Shown one piece after another: positions 1-9,600 of a stretch of 64,000 bases of DNA; position 1 is the first letter of the stretch; every line of letters starts with the position of its first letter. The DNA comes from Planctomycetota bacterium. GTDB lineage: Bacteria; Planctomycetota; Phycisphaerae; Phycisphaerales; UBA1924. Under the pieces are notes generated by a model. The model made no database searches. It had not been told where the DNA came from and worked only from the letters and a program-made list of their open reading frames with translations. The stretch covers positions 83,566 to 147,565 of the forward strand of contig JACTNA010000016.1 of the NCBI GenBank assembly GCA_014584315.1. The letters run 5' to 3'. Made by a program: the position numbers and the translations under genes.

Positions 1-451
1 CGAGATCGCCCGCGCCGGTGAGCGAGCCGGTGTCGGCGAGTTCCCTCATCGCGCCGCTCAGGTCGATGTCCGGCGGAGCGTCGAGCAGATCGACGGTCGC
101 CATGTCCGGGAGCGTGATCTCCGGCACCACCGGCGATTCGAGCGCCAACGCTTCGTCGGTCAGTTGCGCCAGTTCGACGTCGGTCATGACGGCGAAATCG
201 ACGACCGACGAGGCGCCGGCGGCTCCGCTCCGCGAGTCGTGCTCGACGCGGAGGTGCATGGCGACGAGCCAGGCCGTCAGGTGCACCAGCAGCGAAACGG
301 CGACGCCCACCACCGTCGCCCGCTTGGCGAAGCGGATGAGCCGCACCTCGAAGGGGACCTCGGGTGTTCCCTCGACGGGCGCGGTCGGCCACATCGGCCC
401 ACCGTGGGCCGGATCGCGCCCAGCCTCCTGCTGGCTTTCGGTGCGGCTCAT
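1..451 (-). CDS. Membrane-anchored protein of unknown function (partial, runs off the left edge)
   Basis: The minus strand is open without a stop from an ATG at 451 to base 2, so about 150 N-terminal residues are visible and the 3' part lies outside the window. A GAGGA ribosome-binding sequence sits five bases before this ATG, which makes it a better start than the in-frame ATG at 457. About 35 hydrophilic residues precede one strong membrane segment (ATVVGVAVSLLVHLTAWLVA), and the region after it is rich in Asp, Leu and Pro. This looks like a single-pass anchored protein with an exported or periplasmic domain. I do not recognise the family. The gene diverges from pyrH. Confidence 0.55.
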   Translation of the reverse strand, partial: MSRTESQQEAGRDPAHGGPMWPTAPVEGTPEVPFEVRLIRFAKRATVVGVAVSLLVHLTAWLVAMHLRVEHDSRSGAAGASSVVDFAVMTDVELAQLTDEALALESPVVPEITLPDMATVDLLDAPPDIDLSGAMRELADTGSLTGAGDL

Positions 452-585
452 GCACATCCTCATCGGCGACGCGGCGGGGCTCCGTGTGAGTCTACCTGCG
501 CTGTCGCCCGGCGTTGCCGCCTGCTTCGGGCACGCCGCGAGCCTGTTCGCACCGCTCGGGCTTCGGGTTCGATCGCGTCTCCCGC

Positions 586-614
586 TTGACGCCCGCCCCC
601 CCGCGCCGTTCAAT
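586..614 (+). promoter_or_regulatory. Candidate promoter for pyrH-frr
   Basis: TTGACG (586-591) is separated by 17 bases from TTCAAT (609-614), about 45 bases before the pyrH start. The -35 box is good and the -10 box is weak, so this is tentative. Confidence 0.35.
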
Positions 615-658
615 GCGGCCGCCGAAGTCATTTCCCCCCCGCCCACGGAGCCGACCCC

Positions 659-1423
659 ATGCCCGACACCGCCTCGTCCCCGGCCAGGCAGGCGGCTCCC
701 GGCTCGGCGGGCACGCCCCGTCGCGTGCTGCTGAAGTTGAGCGGGGAGGCGTTCTGCAAGCCGGGAGGCTTCGGAATCGACCCGGACGAACTCGAACTCA
801 TCGCCCGCGAGGTCGCCGACGCGGCCCGCAGCGGCGTGCAGGTGGCCGTGGTGGTCGGGGGCGGGAACATCGTCCGCGGGGCGCAACTGGCGGCCGCGGG
901 ACACATCGAGCAGGCGACGGCGGATTACATGGGCATGCTCGGGACGGTGATCAACGGCCTGGCGTTGAAGGAGAAACTGCTGACGCTCGGCGTGGACTCA
1001 CGCGTGCTCTCGGCTCTGGAGGTCCGCTCGGTCGCCGAGCCGTTCATCCGGGGACGCGCCCTTCGCCACCTGGAGAAGGGGCGCGTGGTGGTGCTGGTCG
1101 CCGGCACGGGCAACCCGTTCTTCACGACGGACACCTGCGCCGCGCTCCGTGCACGCGAACTGGAGTGCGGCGCGCTGCTGAAGGCGACGAAGGTTGACGG
1201 GGTCTACACGGCGGACCCGCGAACCGACCCGACCGCGACGCGCTACGAGCGGCTGACGTTCGCGGAGGCGATCGAGCGGCGGCTCGGCGTCATGGACCTG
1301 ACCGCGCTGGCGATGTGCCAGCAGCACGGCATACCCGTCGTCGTGTTCGACTTCAAGAGGCCCGGCAACATCCGGCGGGTGGTCGCCGGCGAGCCGATCG
1401 GCACCCGCGTCGAACGCCCCTAG
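659..1423 (+). CDS. pyrH: UMP kinase
   Basis: Phosphorylates UMP to UDP with ATP in pyrimidine nucleotide synthesis, in the cytoplasm. The 254-residue product has the amino-acid-kinase fold signatures: RRVLLKLSGEAF near residue 22, the VVVGGGNIVRG nucleotide/phosphate loop near residue 63, and the C-terminal half with KVDGVYTADPR and ALAMCQQHGIPVVVFD typical of PyrH. About 20 extra residues precede the conserved start of the fold. The gene is followed 32 bases later by frr, the pyrH-frr order found in most bacteria. Confidence 0.95.
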   Translation: MPDTASSPARQAAPGSAGTPRRVLLKLSGEAFCKPGGFGIDPDELELIAREVADAARSGVQVAVVVGGGNIVRGAQLAAAGHIEQATADYMGMLGTVINGLALKEKLLTLGVDSRVLSALEVRSVAEPFIRGRALRHLEKGRVVVLVAGTGNPFFTTDTCAALRARELECGALLKATKVDGVYTADPRTDPTATRYERLTFAEAIERRLGVMDLTALAMCQQHGIPVVVFDFKRPGNIRRVVAGEPIGTRVERP

Positions 1424-1455
1424 CCGATGGAATCGATCGACCACGGAGCGAACCC

Positions 1456-2025
1456 ATGACCGATCCCGACACCATCCTGCTCGAAACCGAGGACGCGATG
1501 CTCAAAGCGGTAGACTACCTGAAGAAGGAACTCCGCGGCATCCGCACGGGGCGCGCGACGACCGCGCTCGTCGACTACTTGAAGGTGGACTACTACGGCT
1601 CGTCGACGGACCTCAAGGCGCTCGCCGCGATCAGCATCCCGGAGCCGACGCAGATCCTCATCAAGCCGTTCGACCCGGGCTCGCTGAGCGAAATCAAGAA
1701 GGCGATCGAGTCCTCCGGGCTTGGCATGAACCCGATCGTCGAGGCGAAGCAGATCCGGCTGAACGTTCCCGCCTTGACGACGGAGCGGCGCCAGCAGCTC
1801 GCCGGGCAGGCGAAGAAGATGGGCGAGGAGCAGAAGGTCGCCCTCCGCAACGCGCGGCGCGACGCCAACAAGCACGCCGACGGGCTGGCAAAGCAGGAAG
1901 GCAAGCACTACCCCGAGGACGAGATCGAGACGCTGAAGACCGAGATTCAGGAGATGCTCAAGAAGTACGAGGGGCAGATCGACACGGCGGTCGAGGAGAA
2001 GACGCGCGAGATCATGGAGGTCTGA
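1456..2025 (+). CDS. frr: Ribosome recycling factor
   Basis: Releases ribosomes from mRNA after termination, acting with EF-G. The 189-residue product matches the usual family length of about 185. Typical blocks are visible: the LRGIRTGRA region near residue 30, VDYYGS near residue 45, and the charged C-terminal helix with KYEGQIDTAVEEKTREIMEV. An upstream in-frame extension exists, but the ATG at 1456 follows GGAGCG and gives the normal N-terminus. It lies directly after pyrH and is probably cotranscribed with it. Confidence 0.95.
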   Translation: MTDPDTILLETEDAMLKAVDYLKKELRGIRTGRATTALVDYLKVDYYGSSTDLKALAAISIPEPTQILIKPFDPGSLSEIKKAIESSGLGMNPIVEAKQIRLNVPALTTERRQQLAGQAKKMGEEQKVALRNARRDANKHADGLAKQEGKHYPEDEIETLKTEIQEMLKKYEGQIDTAVEEKTREIMEV

Positions 2026-2037
2026 AGGCCTCCCGGT

Positions 2038-3813
2038 TCAGCGGACCACGATCGCCCTGGGCATGGTCAGCAGGACCGGCTCGCGGCGGAGTTGCATGAG
2101 GGCCGCCGCGCCGCGCCGGACCTCCGACCAGGTCTGATCGCCGAGCAGTGCGCCGCCCGCGTCGATCAGCCCGCCGGGGAGCGACGCACCGGGCGCGGAC
2201 ATGGCCGAACCGAACATCTCTTCGAGCAGTTCGGCGATGCTCTTCGGCCCCGGGAACTCGAGCACGTCGTACTCGTCCAGGCCCAGCTCGGCCGCGAGGT
2301 CCTCGATGCAGACATCCAGCCCGCCGATCTCGTCGGCCATCCCGAGCGCGATCGCCCGCTCGGCGGTGAAGAGCCGTCCCTCCGCGGTCTTCGAGAGGTC
2401 GATGCCGGGACGACCGGCGACGACGCGGCGCGAGAAGAGGTCGTAGGTCTGCTTCATCTTCGCGTGCACCTGCTGGACCTGCGCCGGCGTCCACGGCTCG
2501 GTGGACGAGAACATGTCGCCCGCCGGCCCGCGGGTGCGGGTGGTGACCCGGACCTTGAGTTTGTCGTAGAGAGGCCCCATGGACATCTTGCCGCCGACGA
2601 CGCCGATCGAACCGACGATGCTGGACGGGTTCATGTAGATGCGATCGCCGCCGACGGCGATGTAGTAGCCGCCGGAGGCCGCCATCGACCCGACACTGAC
2701 CCAGACCGGCTTCTCGGAGGCGACGCGCCGCAGGCCCTGCCAGATGACCTCGCTCGCGGTCGCCGACCCGCCGGGCGAGTCGATGCGGACGACGACGCCG
2801 AGGATCAGGTCGTCGTGGAGGATGTCGTCGAGGGCGTTGCGGATGGTGCGGCTGCCAACGCTCGACTCGCCGAGAAACCCGCCCTGCGACGAGTCGCCGT
2901 CCACGATCGCGCCGTCGATATGCACGACCGCGATGCTCGGCATGGACGCGGAGTGGTCGGGACGCTCGGTGAAGATGCGGAAGACCGCGAAGGGATCGGA
3001 CATGCTGGGCGGCGCAGCGCTCTCGCCGAGATCATCGGCCCACTCGACCGCGGCCCCCAGCGATGCCGCCAGCCGGTCCTCGATCTCGTCGAGGTCCACC
3101 TCGGCGTCGATCAGCCGGTGGCGGACGGCTTCCTCCGCCGTGCCCCACCAGAGGTCGCGCATCGCGGCGTCGAGTTCCGCGTCGCTCAGGCCGCGGTTGG
3201 CCTTGAGCACGGCCCGCATCTCGGCGTACAGCCCGTCGAGCAACTGGGTGACGTTCTGCTCCCAGGCCTCGCTCGGGCCGCTGCGGGTGAACATTTCGTT
3301 GGCGCCCTTGTAGTCGCCCACCTGCACCAGGTCCGCCTTCAGTCCGATCCACGCGAGCGTGTCCGCGAGGAAGATCTCCTCCATGTGCATCCCGGGGAAG
3401 GAGACCGAACCGGCCCGCTGGATCAGGCTCTCGTCCGCGTAGGACGCGAGCAGCAGGTCCGTCGGCCCGTAGTTCTCGGCGTAGACGATCACACTCTTGC
3501 CCGCCCCGCGGAGGGCGTGCATCGCCTCGCCGATCTCCTGCACGTGGGTGAACCCCAGCGCGGCATCCTTCAGCCGGATGAAGACCGCGTCCACGTCGTC
3601 GCGCCACGCCGCTTCGTGCAGCATCCCGACGTAGTCCCGGAGCGTGGTCTCCCCCATGCCCAGCCAGGCCAGCGGGCCGGCGGCCTCGACCGGGGTGCCT
3701 TCGATCTCGAGAACCGCGACGCCGATCGACCGGCTGTCGTCGGCCCTCGCTCCGGGGACGAGGATCGCCAACACGACAATGACGGCCAGCAGACGCACGA
3801 CGCTCGGATTCAT
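2038..3813 (-). CDS. sppA: Signal peptide peptidase SppA, 67-kDa type (S49 family)
   Basis: A membrane-associated serine protease expected to degrade cleaved signal peptides at the cell envelope. The 591-residue product starts with a signal/anchor sequence (RLLAVIVVLAILVPGARA) and contains two S49 domains, as in the long SppA form. The N-terminal copy carries FIRLKDAALGF, the region of the catalytic lysine. The C-terminal copy carries VRIDSPGGSATASEV and SMAASGGYYIAVGG, which includes the nucleophilic serine. It converges on frr with a gap of 12 bases. A TACACT box lies 35 bases upstream of the ATG. Confidence 0.88.
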   Translation of the reverse strand: MNPSVVRLLAVIVVLAILVPGARADDSRSIGVAVLEIEGTPVEAAGPLAWLGMGETTLRDYVGMLHEAAWRDDVDAVFIRLKDAALGFTHVQEIGEAMHALRGAGKSVIVYAENYGPTDLLLASYADESLIQRAGSVSFPGMHMEEIFLADTLAWIGLKADLVQVGDYKGANEMFTRSGPSEAWEQNVTQLLDGLYAEMRAVLKANRGLSDAELDAAMRDLWWGTAEEAVRHRLIDAEVDLDEIEDRLAASLGAAVEWADDLGESAAPPSMSDPFAVFRIFTERPDHSASMPSIAVVHIDGAIVDGDSSQGGFLGESSVGSRTIRNALDDILHDDLILGVVVRIDSPGGSATASEVIWQGLRRVASEKPVWVSVGSMAASGGYYIAVGGDRIYMNPSSIVGSIGVVGGKMSMGPLYDKLKVRVTTRTRGPAGDMFSSTEPWTPAQVQQVHAKMKQTYDLFSRRVVAGRPGIDLSKTAEGRLFTAERAIALGMADEIGGLDVCIEDLAAELGLDEYDVLEFPGPKSIAELLEEMFGSAMSAPGASLPGGLIDAGGALLGDQTWSEVRRGAAALMQLRREPVLLTMPRAIVVR

Positions 3814-3848
3814 GGAAGCATCTCCCGCGGGGCACGCCGCCCCGACAG

Positions 3849-3854
3849 AGTGTA
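3849..3854 (-). promoter_or_regulatory. -10 box upstream of sppA
   Basis: TACACT on the minus strand, with the sppA ATG 35 bases further on. It is the same TAnACT form seen upstream of several other core genes here. No clear -35 box was found. Confidence 0.35.
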
Positions 3855-3896
3855 CGGCCGAACCGGCCCGCGGTGCCGCTCGGTCGATCGTTCGGT

Positions 3897-4304
3897 TCAG
3901 TCGTAGCCGAGGTCGGCCAGATCGTCCTCGTCCAGGCCGAAGTGGTGCCCGATCTCGTGAAGAAGCGTGACGCGGATCTCTTCTCCCACCGCCTCATCGC
4001 CGCTCTCCCAGCCGCCGGCGAGGTTCACGATTCCGGCGCGAAACAGGTGGATGTCGTCCGGGAGGTCGCCGGAGCGTTCGACCGAGCGTTCGGGGAGAGA
4101 GACGCCGGTGTGCAGGCCGCAGAGTTCCTCAGCGGCGTCGGCCTGCTCCTCGGGCGGGATGCCGAGTTCGTCGAGCAGCGCCCTGGTCGGGCGGTCGATG
4201 ACGATGACCGGGAGTTCTTCGAGCACGGCCCGCACCCGCCGGGGGAGGCGCTCGATCACGGCTTCGAGGAGCGCATCGAAGCGAGCGCGCTCGGCGTCGG
4301 TCAT
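3897..4304 (-). CDS. Small zinc metallopeptidase (DUF1025/PF06262 type)
   Basis: The product has 135 residues from the ATG at 4304. Near its C-terminus it carries HEIGHHFGLDEDDL, an HExxH zinc-binding helix followed by the Asp that marks the minimal zincin family PF06262. Family members are small cytosolic proteins of unknown substrate. The ATG overlaps the TGA of the upstream membrane-protein gene in an ATGA arrangement, so the two are translationally coupled. An upstream in-frame extension is Arg-rich and reads into that gene, so I reject it. Confidence 0.75.
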   Translation of the reverse strand: MTDAERARFDALLEAVIERLPRRVRAVLEELPVIVIDRPTRALLDELGIPPEEQADAAEELCGLHTGVSLPERSVERSGDLPDDIHLFRAGIVNLAGGWESGDEAVGEEIRVTLLHEIGHHFGLDEDDLADLGYD

Positions 4305-5293
4305 CGCCCCCCTCCCGTCGGCTCGGGCTCGTCGCCGCCGAAGACGTCGCCGAGCGCGAGGGGGCGACGCAGGAGCACGGGCAGCAGCCGCCACGAGTCG
4401 ATCAGCAACCCGGCAAGCCCGATGGTGAGCAGCATCGATCCGACCGCCACAAGGAAGAGGCTCGAGACGGCGGTCACGTCGCCGATCGGCCCCCGCAGCA
4501 CCCCTGCCAGCAGGCCCATCGCGTCGCCGAGAGCGACAACGGCGACCGAGGCGAGCACCGCGTACATCGTCTGGCGGTCAACCCGGCCTGTCCGCAACAC
4601 CAGCGACCTCGCCACCAGCAGGCGGAGATTCGGGCGCAGGCACAGCACCATGACGGCCATGACCCCCGACATCGCCAGCCGCAGGTACAGGCGGTCGATC
4701 GCCAGTTCCTCCACGGCGCCGCCCCGCGCGAAGTACGGCGGCGGGGCGATGGTGTCCAGCACGCCGACGACCAGCCAGTGCAGCCCCGCGAGGGGGACGT
4801 ACGCCGCGGCCGCGATCAGCGCGAGAACCACGTTTCGAACCGGAATGCCCGCGTGGGGCCGCGCGAGCGTGAGCGCGCCCAGCCCGGAGACCAGCAGCGC
4901 GACGACGCTCGCCCATCGACACCAGGCGACGTTCCACGCCGCGCCGCGCATGAGTTCGGCAACGTGCGAGCCCTGGATCAGCCAGGTCAGGCACGCCGCC
5001 GTCAGCCCTCCCAGCGCCCAGCACATCACTCCGGCGGCGACGAGTCTGGGGCGGGGAATCGGCTGAATCTCGGTGGCCCTCGGATCGATCCTCGCGAGAA
5101 TCGTGGCGCGCACCAGCACGCCGCACTCGGGGCAGTTGCCGCGGACCGAAAGCCCCCGCAGGTTGTAGCCGCACGAGGCGCAGGGCAGGTCGCCGGTCAG
5201 GTCGAGCGCGAGTGACCCGGCGGGTCGCTCGGCGACGTGCGCGTCGCCGCGCCGCTCTCCGCTGACCCCCTCGTGTCGTGCCGTTTCACTCAT
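4301..5293 (-). CDS. Polytopic membrane protein with an N-terminal zinc ribbon
   Basis: About 330 residues from the ATG at 5293. Near residue 35 lies CASCGYNLRGL followed by NCPECG, a two-CxxC zinc ribbon in a form common in planctomycete membrane proteins. At least six hydrophobic segments follow. The function is unknown; the ribbon may bind zinc or mediate a protein contact at the inner face of the membrane. It is coupled to the downstream metallopeptidase by a four-base overlap, which suggests they act together. It diverges from the MoxR ATPase gene. Confidence 0.65.
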   Translation of the reverse strand: MSETARHEGVSGERRGDAHVAERPAGSLALDLTGDLPCASCGYNLRGLSVRGNCPECGVLVRATILARIDPRATEIQPIPRPRLVAAGVMCWALGGLTAACLTWLIQGSHVAELMRGAAWNVAWCRWASVVALLVSGLGALTLARPHAGIPVRNVVLALIAAAAYVPLAGLHWLVVGVLDTIAPPPYFARGGAVEELAIDRLYLRLAMSGVMAVMVLCLRPNLRLLVARSLVLRTGRVDRQTMYAVLASVAVVALGDAMGLLAGVLRGPIGDVTAVSSLFLVAVGSMLLTIGLAGLLIDSWRLLPVLLRRPLALGDVFGGDEPEPTGGGR

Positions 5294-5393
5294 GGCGCTC
5301 CGATGCACTCGCGCGACCCGACATCCTCCCCCGCCGAGCGGCGATCAGCATACGCGACCACCGATCGCCCCGTGCGAACCCCCCAGTCCCCCA

Positions 5394-5399
5394 TATACT
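5394..5399 (+). promoter_or_regulatory. -10 box upstream of the MoxR ATPase
   Basis: TATACT, 56 bases before the ATG at 5456. No convincing -35 element. It belongs to the recurring TAnACT set in this window. Confidence 0.4.
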
Positions 5400-5455
5400 C
5401 TCGCCCCACGCAACCCCCGACCCGCGCGCACGAACCGGACCAGCGAGCAGACCCC

Positions 5456-6382
5456 ATGCCGGACGCCATCCAGCGACTCCGCGACAACGTGCAACGGGTC
5501 TTCCTGGGCAACAGCCCGGCGGTGGACCGGATCATCTGCTGCCTGCTCTCCCGCGGGCACCTCCTGATCGAGGACGTGCCGGGCGTCGGCAAGACGGTCC
5601 TGGCGAACACGATCGCCCGGAGCATCCACTGCTCGTTCAGCCGCATCCAACTCACGCCGGACATGCTGCCGGGCGACGTGCTCGGCGTCTCGATCTTCGA
5701 CCGCGGGACCGGCGAGTTCATGTTCAAGCGAGGCCCCATCTTCGCCAACATCGTGCTCGCGGACGAGATCAATCGCACGACGCCGCGCACGCAGACCGCC
5801 CTGCTCGAAGCGATGAGCGAAGCGAGCGTCTCGATCGACGGCGTGGTCCACCGGCTCGACCAGCCGTTCATGGTGCTGGCGACGCAGAACCCGTACGAGT
5901 TCGAGGGGACCTACCCGCTCCCCGAGAACCAACTGGACAGGTTCCTCATGCGGGTGCGGCTGGGCTACCCCGCGCCCGAGGACGAGCGGCGCATCCTCGA
6001 ACTCCGCCCCGCGACGACGGTGCTCGAAACGCTCAGGCCGGCGATCGACAAGGATGAACTGCTCCACCTGCAGGCCGAGGTCGACCGGGTCCGCGTCGAT
6101 CCGGCTTTGCTGGACTACGTCGTCGAGTTCGCCAACGCCACGAGGCGGCACGACCGCATCCAGATCGGCCTGTCGCCGCGCGGCTCGCTCGCGTTGACGC
6201 AGGCGGCGCGGGCGACGGCCCTGTTCCGCGGACGCGACTACGCCGTGCCGGAGGACATCCTCGACAACGTGACCGCGGTGTGCGCACACCGCATCATCAC
6301 TCGCACCTATCTGGGCGCGGCGCCCGAGGCGGCCGAGGACGTGCTGACCGGCATCCTCGAGACGCTTCGGAGTCCGGCCTGA
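5456..6382 (+). CDS. MoxR-family AAA+ ATPase
   Basis: A 308-residue MoxR/RavA-type ATPase. Members act as chaperones that assemble or insert metal cofactors, often alongside von Willebrand A proteins. Walker A is GVPGVGKTVLAN near residue 43 and Walker B is VLADEINRTTPRTQ near residue 100; the sensor 1 region reads MVLATQNPYEFEGTYPLPENQLDRF. The C-terminal lid ends near TGILETLRSPA. The start at 5456 gives the normal N-terminus (MPDAIQRLRDNV). The usual DUF58 and vWA partner genes are not next to it; a CDGSH protein follows at 15 bases. Confidence 0.85.
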   Translation: MPDAIQRLRDNVQRVFLGNSPAVDRIICCLLSRGHLLIEDVPGVGKTVLANTIARSIHCSFSRIQLTPDMLPGDVLGVSIFDRGTGEFMFKRGPIFANIVLADEINRTTPRTQTALLEAMSEASVSIDGVVHRLDQPFMVLATQNPYEFEGTYPLPENQLDRFLMRVRLGYPAPEDERRILELRPATTVLETLRPAIDKDELLHLQAEVDRVRVDPALLDYVVEFANATRRHDRIQIGLSPRGSLALTQAARATALFRGRDYAVPEDILDNVTAVCAHRIITRTYLGAAPEAAEDVLTGILETLRSPA

Positions 6383-6397
6383 ACGGGGGAGTTCGCG

Positions 6398-6616
6398 ATG
6401 GCCCGCATGGTCCGATTCGATCGCGACGGCCCGTACAAGATCGAGCCGGGACAGGTTCCGGCGGACAAGCCGATCTGGGTCTGCGGGTGCGGCCTGACGA
6501 AGAACCCGCCCTTCTGCGACGGCTCGCACAAGCCCTGCCGCAACGAGCAGCCTGGGACGCTCTACGTCTACGACAAGGACCGTGCAACGGTCGTCGAGCG
6601 GCGCGACGACGTGTGA
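6398..6616 (+). CDS. CDGSH-type iron-sulfur protein
   Basis: A 72-residue protein with one CDGSH domain: CGCGLTKNPPFCDGSHK around residues 30-46 supplies the three Cys and one His that hold a 2Fe-2S cluster in this family. Members are small redox or Fe-S transfer proteins. It lies 15 bases after the MoxR ATPase gene and may share its transcript. Confidence 0.85.
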   Translation: MARMVRFDRDGPYKIEPGQVPADKPIWVCGCGLTKNPPFCDGSHKPCRNEQPGTLYVYDKDRATVVERRDDV

Positions 6617-6636
6617 TCCGGGGTTGATCGGGACGA

Positions 6637-9600
6637 TCAGCCGAGCATGGAGGCGAGCAGTTCGACGGGGTGCAACGCCCGAACGCCGACGCCGTCCTTG
6701 ATCTGGTGGCGGCACGACGTGCCGGTCGCGACGACCGTCGCGCCCGGATCGCTCCGCACGGCCGGGAAAAGGGCGAGTTCGCCGATCCGCATCGAGAGGT
6801 CGTACCGCCCGATCGTGTAGCCGAACGAGCCGGCCATGCCGCAGCACCCGGCGTCGAGCGTCGTCAGCCCGTCGCCGAGGATGCGCCGCAGGAACGGGCC
6901 TGAACTCTCCGCGCCCCACAGCGCCTTCTGGTGGCAGTGCGCGTGGAAGAGCACTCGGTGGCTCGTGGCCCGGTCCGCGAGGGCCGCGTCGATGGTCGAT
7001 TGGCCGGGGTGGCTCCCCCACCGCTGCTCGAGGAACTCCTCCACGAGCGCAGCGCGTGCCGCGATGCGCTTGCGGGCCTCGATCGGCGTGCTCGTTCGCA
7101 GGCTGAGCCAGTCATCCTTGAGAGCGGACAGGCACGAAGGCTCCAGCACAAGGATCGCCTCGACGCGGTTGTCGTCCAGCCACGGGGTCAACCGCCCGGC
7201 CGTGCGGTCGATCGTCGCGGCGGCGTCATCGAGCAGGCCGGTGGAGATCATCGCGCGACCGCAGCAGCCCGCATCAACGAGGGCGACGCGGTAGCCGAAT
7301 GCCGCCAGCACGCGGACGGCCGCTTCGCCAAGCCCTCGCTCACCATAGAGCGTGAAGCAATCCCCGAAGAGGACCACGGCGCGGTCGCCCTCGCGGAGGT
7401 GGGCCGGGCGCCTCGCGACACCCGCTTCGATGCGCCGGTGCAGCGGCGGGGCGAACTCGGGCAGCGTGCGGCGGGGGTCGATCCCCAGCAACCGCCCCGC
7501 TGCTCGGCGCGCGAAGCTGGTTCGGTTGACCGCGTTCGCCAGTCGTGGGGTGATCGAGGCGAGGCGTGAGAGTTCCCGCACGCGCCCGAATGCCCGCGCA
7601 GCAAGGGGCGCGCCGCCTCGCGCGCGATAGCCCTGTGCGAGGTACTCGGCCTTGAGTTTCGCCACGTCCACGTTGCTCGGGCACTCGGCCTTGCAGGCCT
7701 TGCAGGAGAGACACAGGTCGAGCGTGGCGAGCGTGTCGGGGTCGTTCCACGCCGGCGCACCGCCATCGCCGCCCGGGAACTGGCCCGTGATGGCGAGTCG
7801 GAGGGCGTTGCCGCGGCCGCGGGTTGAGTGGCGTTCGTCGAGCGTCGCCATGTAGGAGGGGCACATGGTCCCGCCGCGCTTCTTGCGGCAGACACCAGCG
7901 CCGTTGCACTGCTCGATCGCGCCGCCGAAGCCGTGCTGCTCGGCGTAGTCGAAGTAGGTATCGACCGCCGGCGCGCGCAGGTCCGTCCCGCTCGGGCGCA
8001 CGCGGAGTCGCTCGGTGATGGACTCGACGCCCGGCCCGCCGCGCCCGATGGCGTCGCCCGCGCCGAGCGGCGCGACGATGTTGCCGGGGTTGAGGAGGTT
8101 GTGCGGGTCGAAGAGGGTCTTGACCTCGCGGAATGCCCGCACGAGTTCGGGCCCGTAGAACCGCTCGATGAGCGGCGATCGCACTCGCCCGTCGCCGTGC
8201 TCGCCCGACATCACGCCGCCGAGTTCGCGTGCCAGGTCGGCGACCTCGACCGCGATCGATCTCAGGATCGTCAGGTCGCGCTCGTCGTGCAGGTCGATCA
8301 TGGGGCGCACGTGCAGCACGCCGACGGAAGCGTGCGCCCAGTACGCCGCCTTCGTGCCGTGCCGGGTCACGATCTCGCGGAATCGGCGCACGAACTCGGG
8401 GAGTCGCTCGACCGGGACGGCGTTGTCCTCGACAAAGGTGACGGGCTTTCGGGCCCCCGGCACGCCGTGGAGCAGCGGCTCGCCGGCCTTTCGCAACGCC
8501 CAGGCTCGCATCATCTCGGACGGCTCGGCGTGGAACGCCGTTGGTGCGCCGGGGAGCAGCCCGCGGAGCGCCGCGAATCCCGCATCGATCTCCGCGCGGT
8601 CGCGCTCGGCGGAGAACTCGACGTACAGCACCGCCGCGGGCGTCAGGCCGTTCACCGTCGGCAGCACGTCCAGCAGGCGCGAGCAGCCGGGGTTCGCTCT
8701 TGCGAGCGAGATCACCATGTCGTCCAGGAGTTCGACCGCGGTGGGCCGCAGTGCGAGGATCGGCGCGACGGCCTCGACCGCGTCGTCGAGCGAGCCGAAC
8801 CCGACCACCGCCAAGCCGCGCGCCACCGGCATCAGCGACAGCCGCAACTCCGCGCCGAGCGTCACCGCGAGCGTGCCCTCGCTGCCGCAGAGCATCGGGG
8901 CGAGATTGACATCCGCCGTGCGCGCGCCCGCGTCCAGTTGGCGCAGCACCTCGTCCAGCCCATACCCCGCGTTGCGGCGCACCGTCTTGGGGAATCGGTC
9001 GCGGATGAGCGCGGCGTGTGCGCGGACGATCTCGACGATCGACCCGGTCAGGTCGGCGACGCGGGGCTGCGTGCGGGCCGCGCCCGGGCCGAATCGCGCC
9101 CGCGTGCCGTCGGCGAGGCACGCTTCGATCGAGATGAGGTTCTCGCTGGTCCGCCCGTAGCGGATCGAGCGCGCCCCCGCGGCGTTGTTGCCGATGCACC
9201 CGCCGACGTTCGCGTGGCGGCTCGTCGCCGGATCGGGCGGCCAGAAGAGGCCCAGCGTGGCGAGCCGCTCGTTCAGTTCGTCCACGCAGACGCCCGGCTC
9301 AACCCGGCATCGCCGCTCGCCCGCGTCGATCGAGGGCACGCTCCGGCAGTTGACCGAGAAGTCGATCACGACGGCCCGGTTCGTGCACTGACCGGCGAGG
9401 CTCGTCCCCCCGCCGCGCGGGAGGATCGGCAGCCCCCGCGAGGCGCAGAACCGCACCGCCCGCACCGCGTCTTCGACCGAGGCCGGGATGACAACGGCGA
9501 GCGGCTCGACCTGGTAGAGCGAGGCGTCGGTCGCGTAGAGCATCCGATCGTGCAGGCCGAGGCGGACCTCGCCCTCGACGGCCGTCGCCAGTTCGCGTCC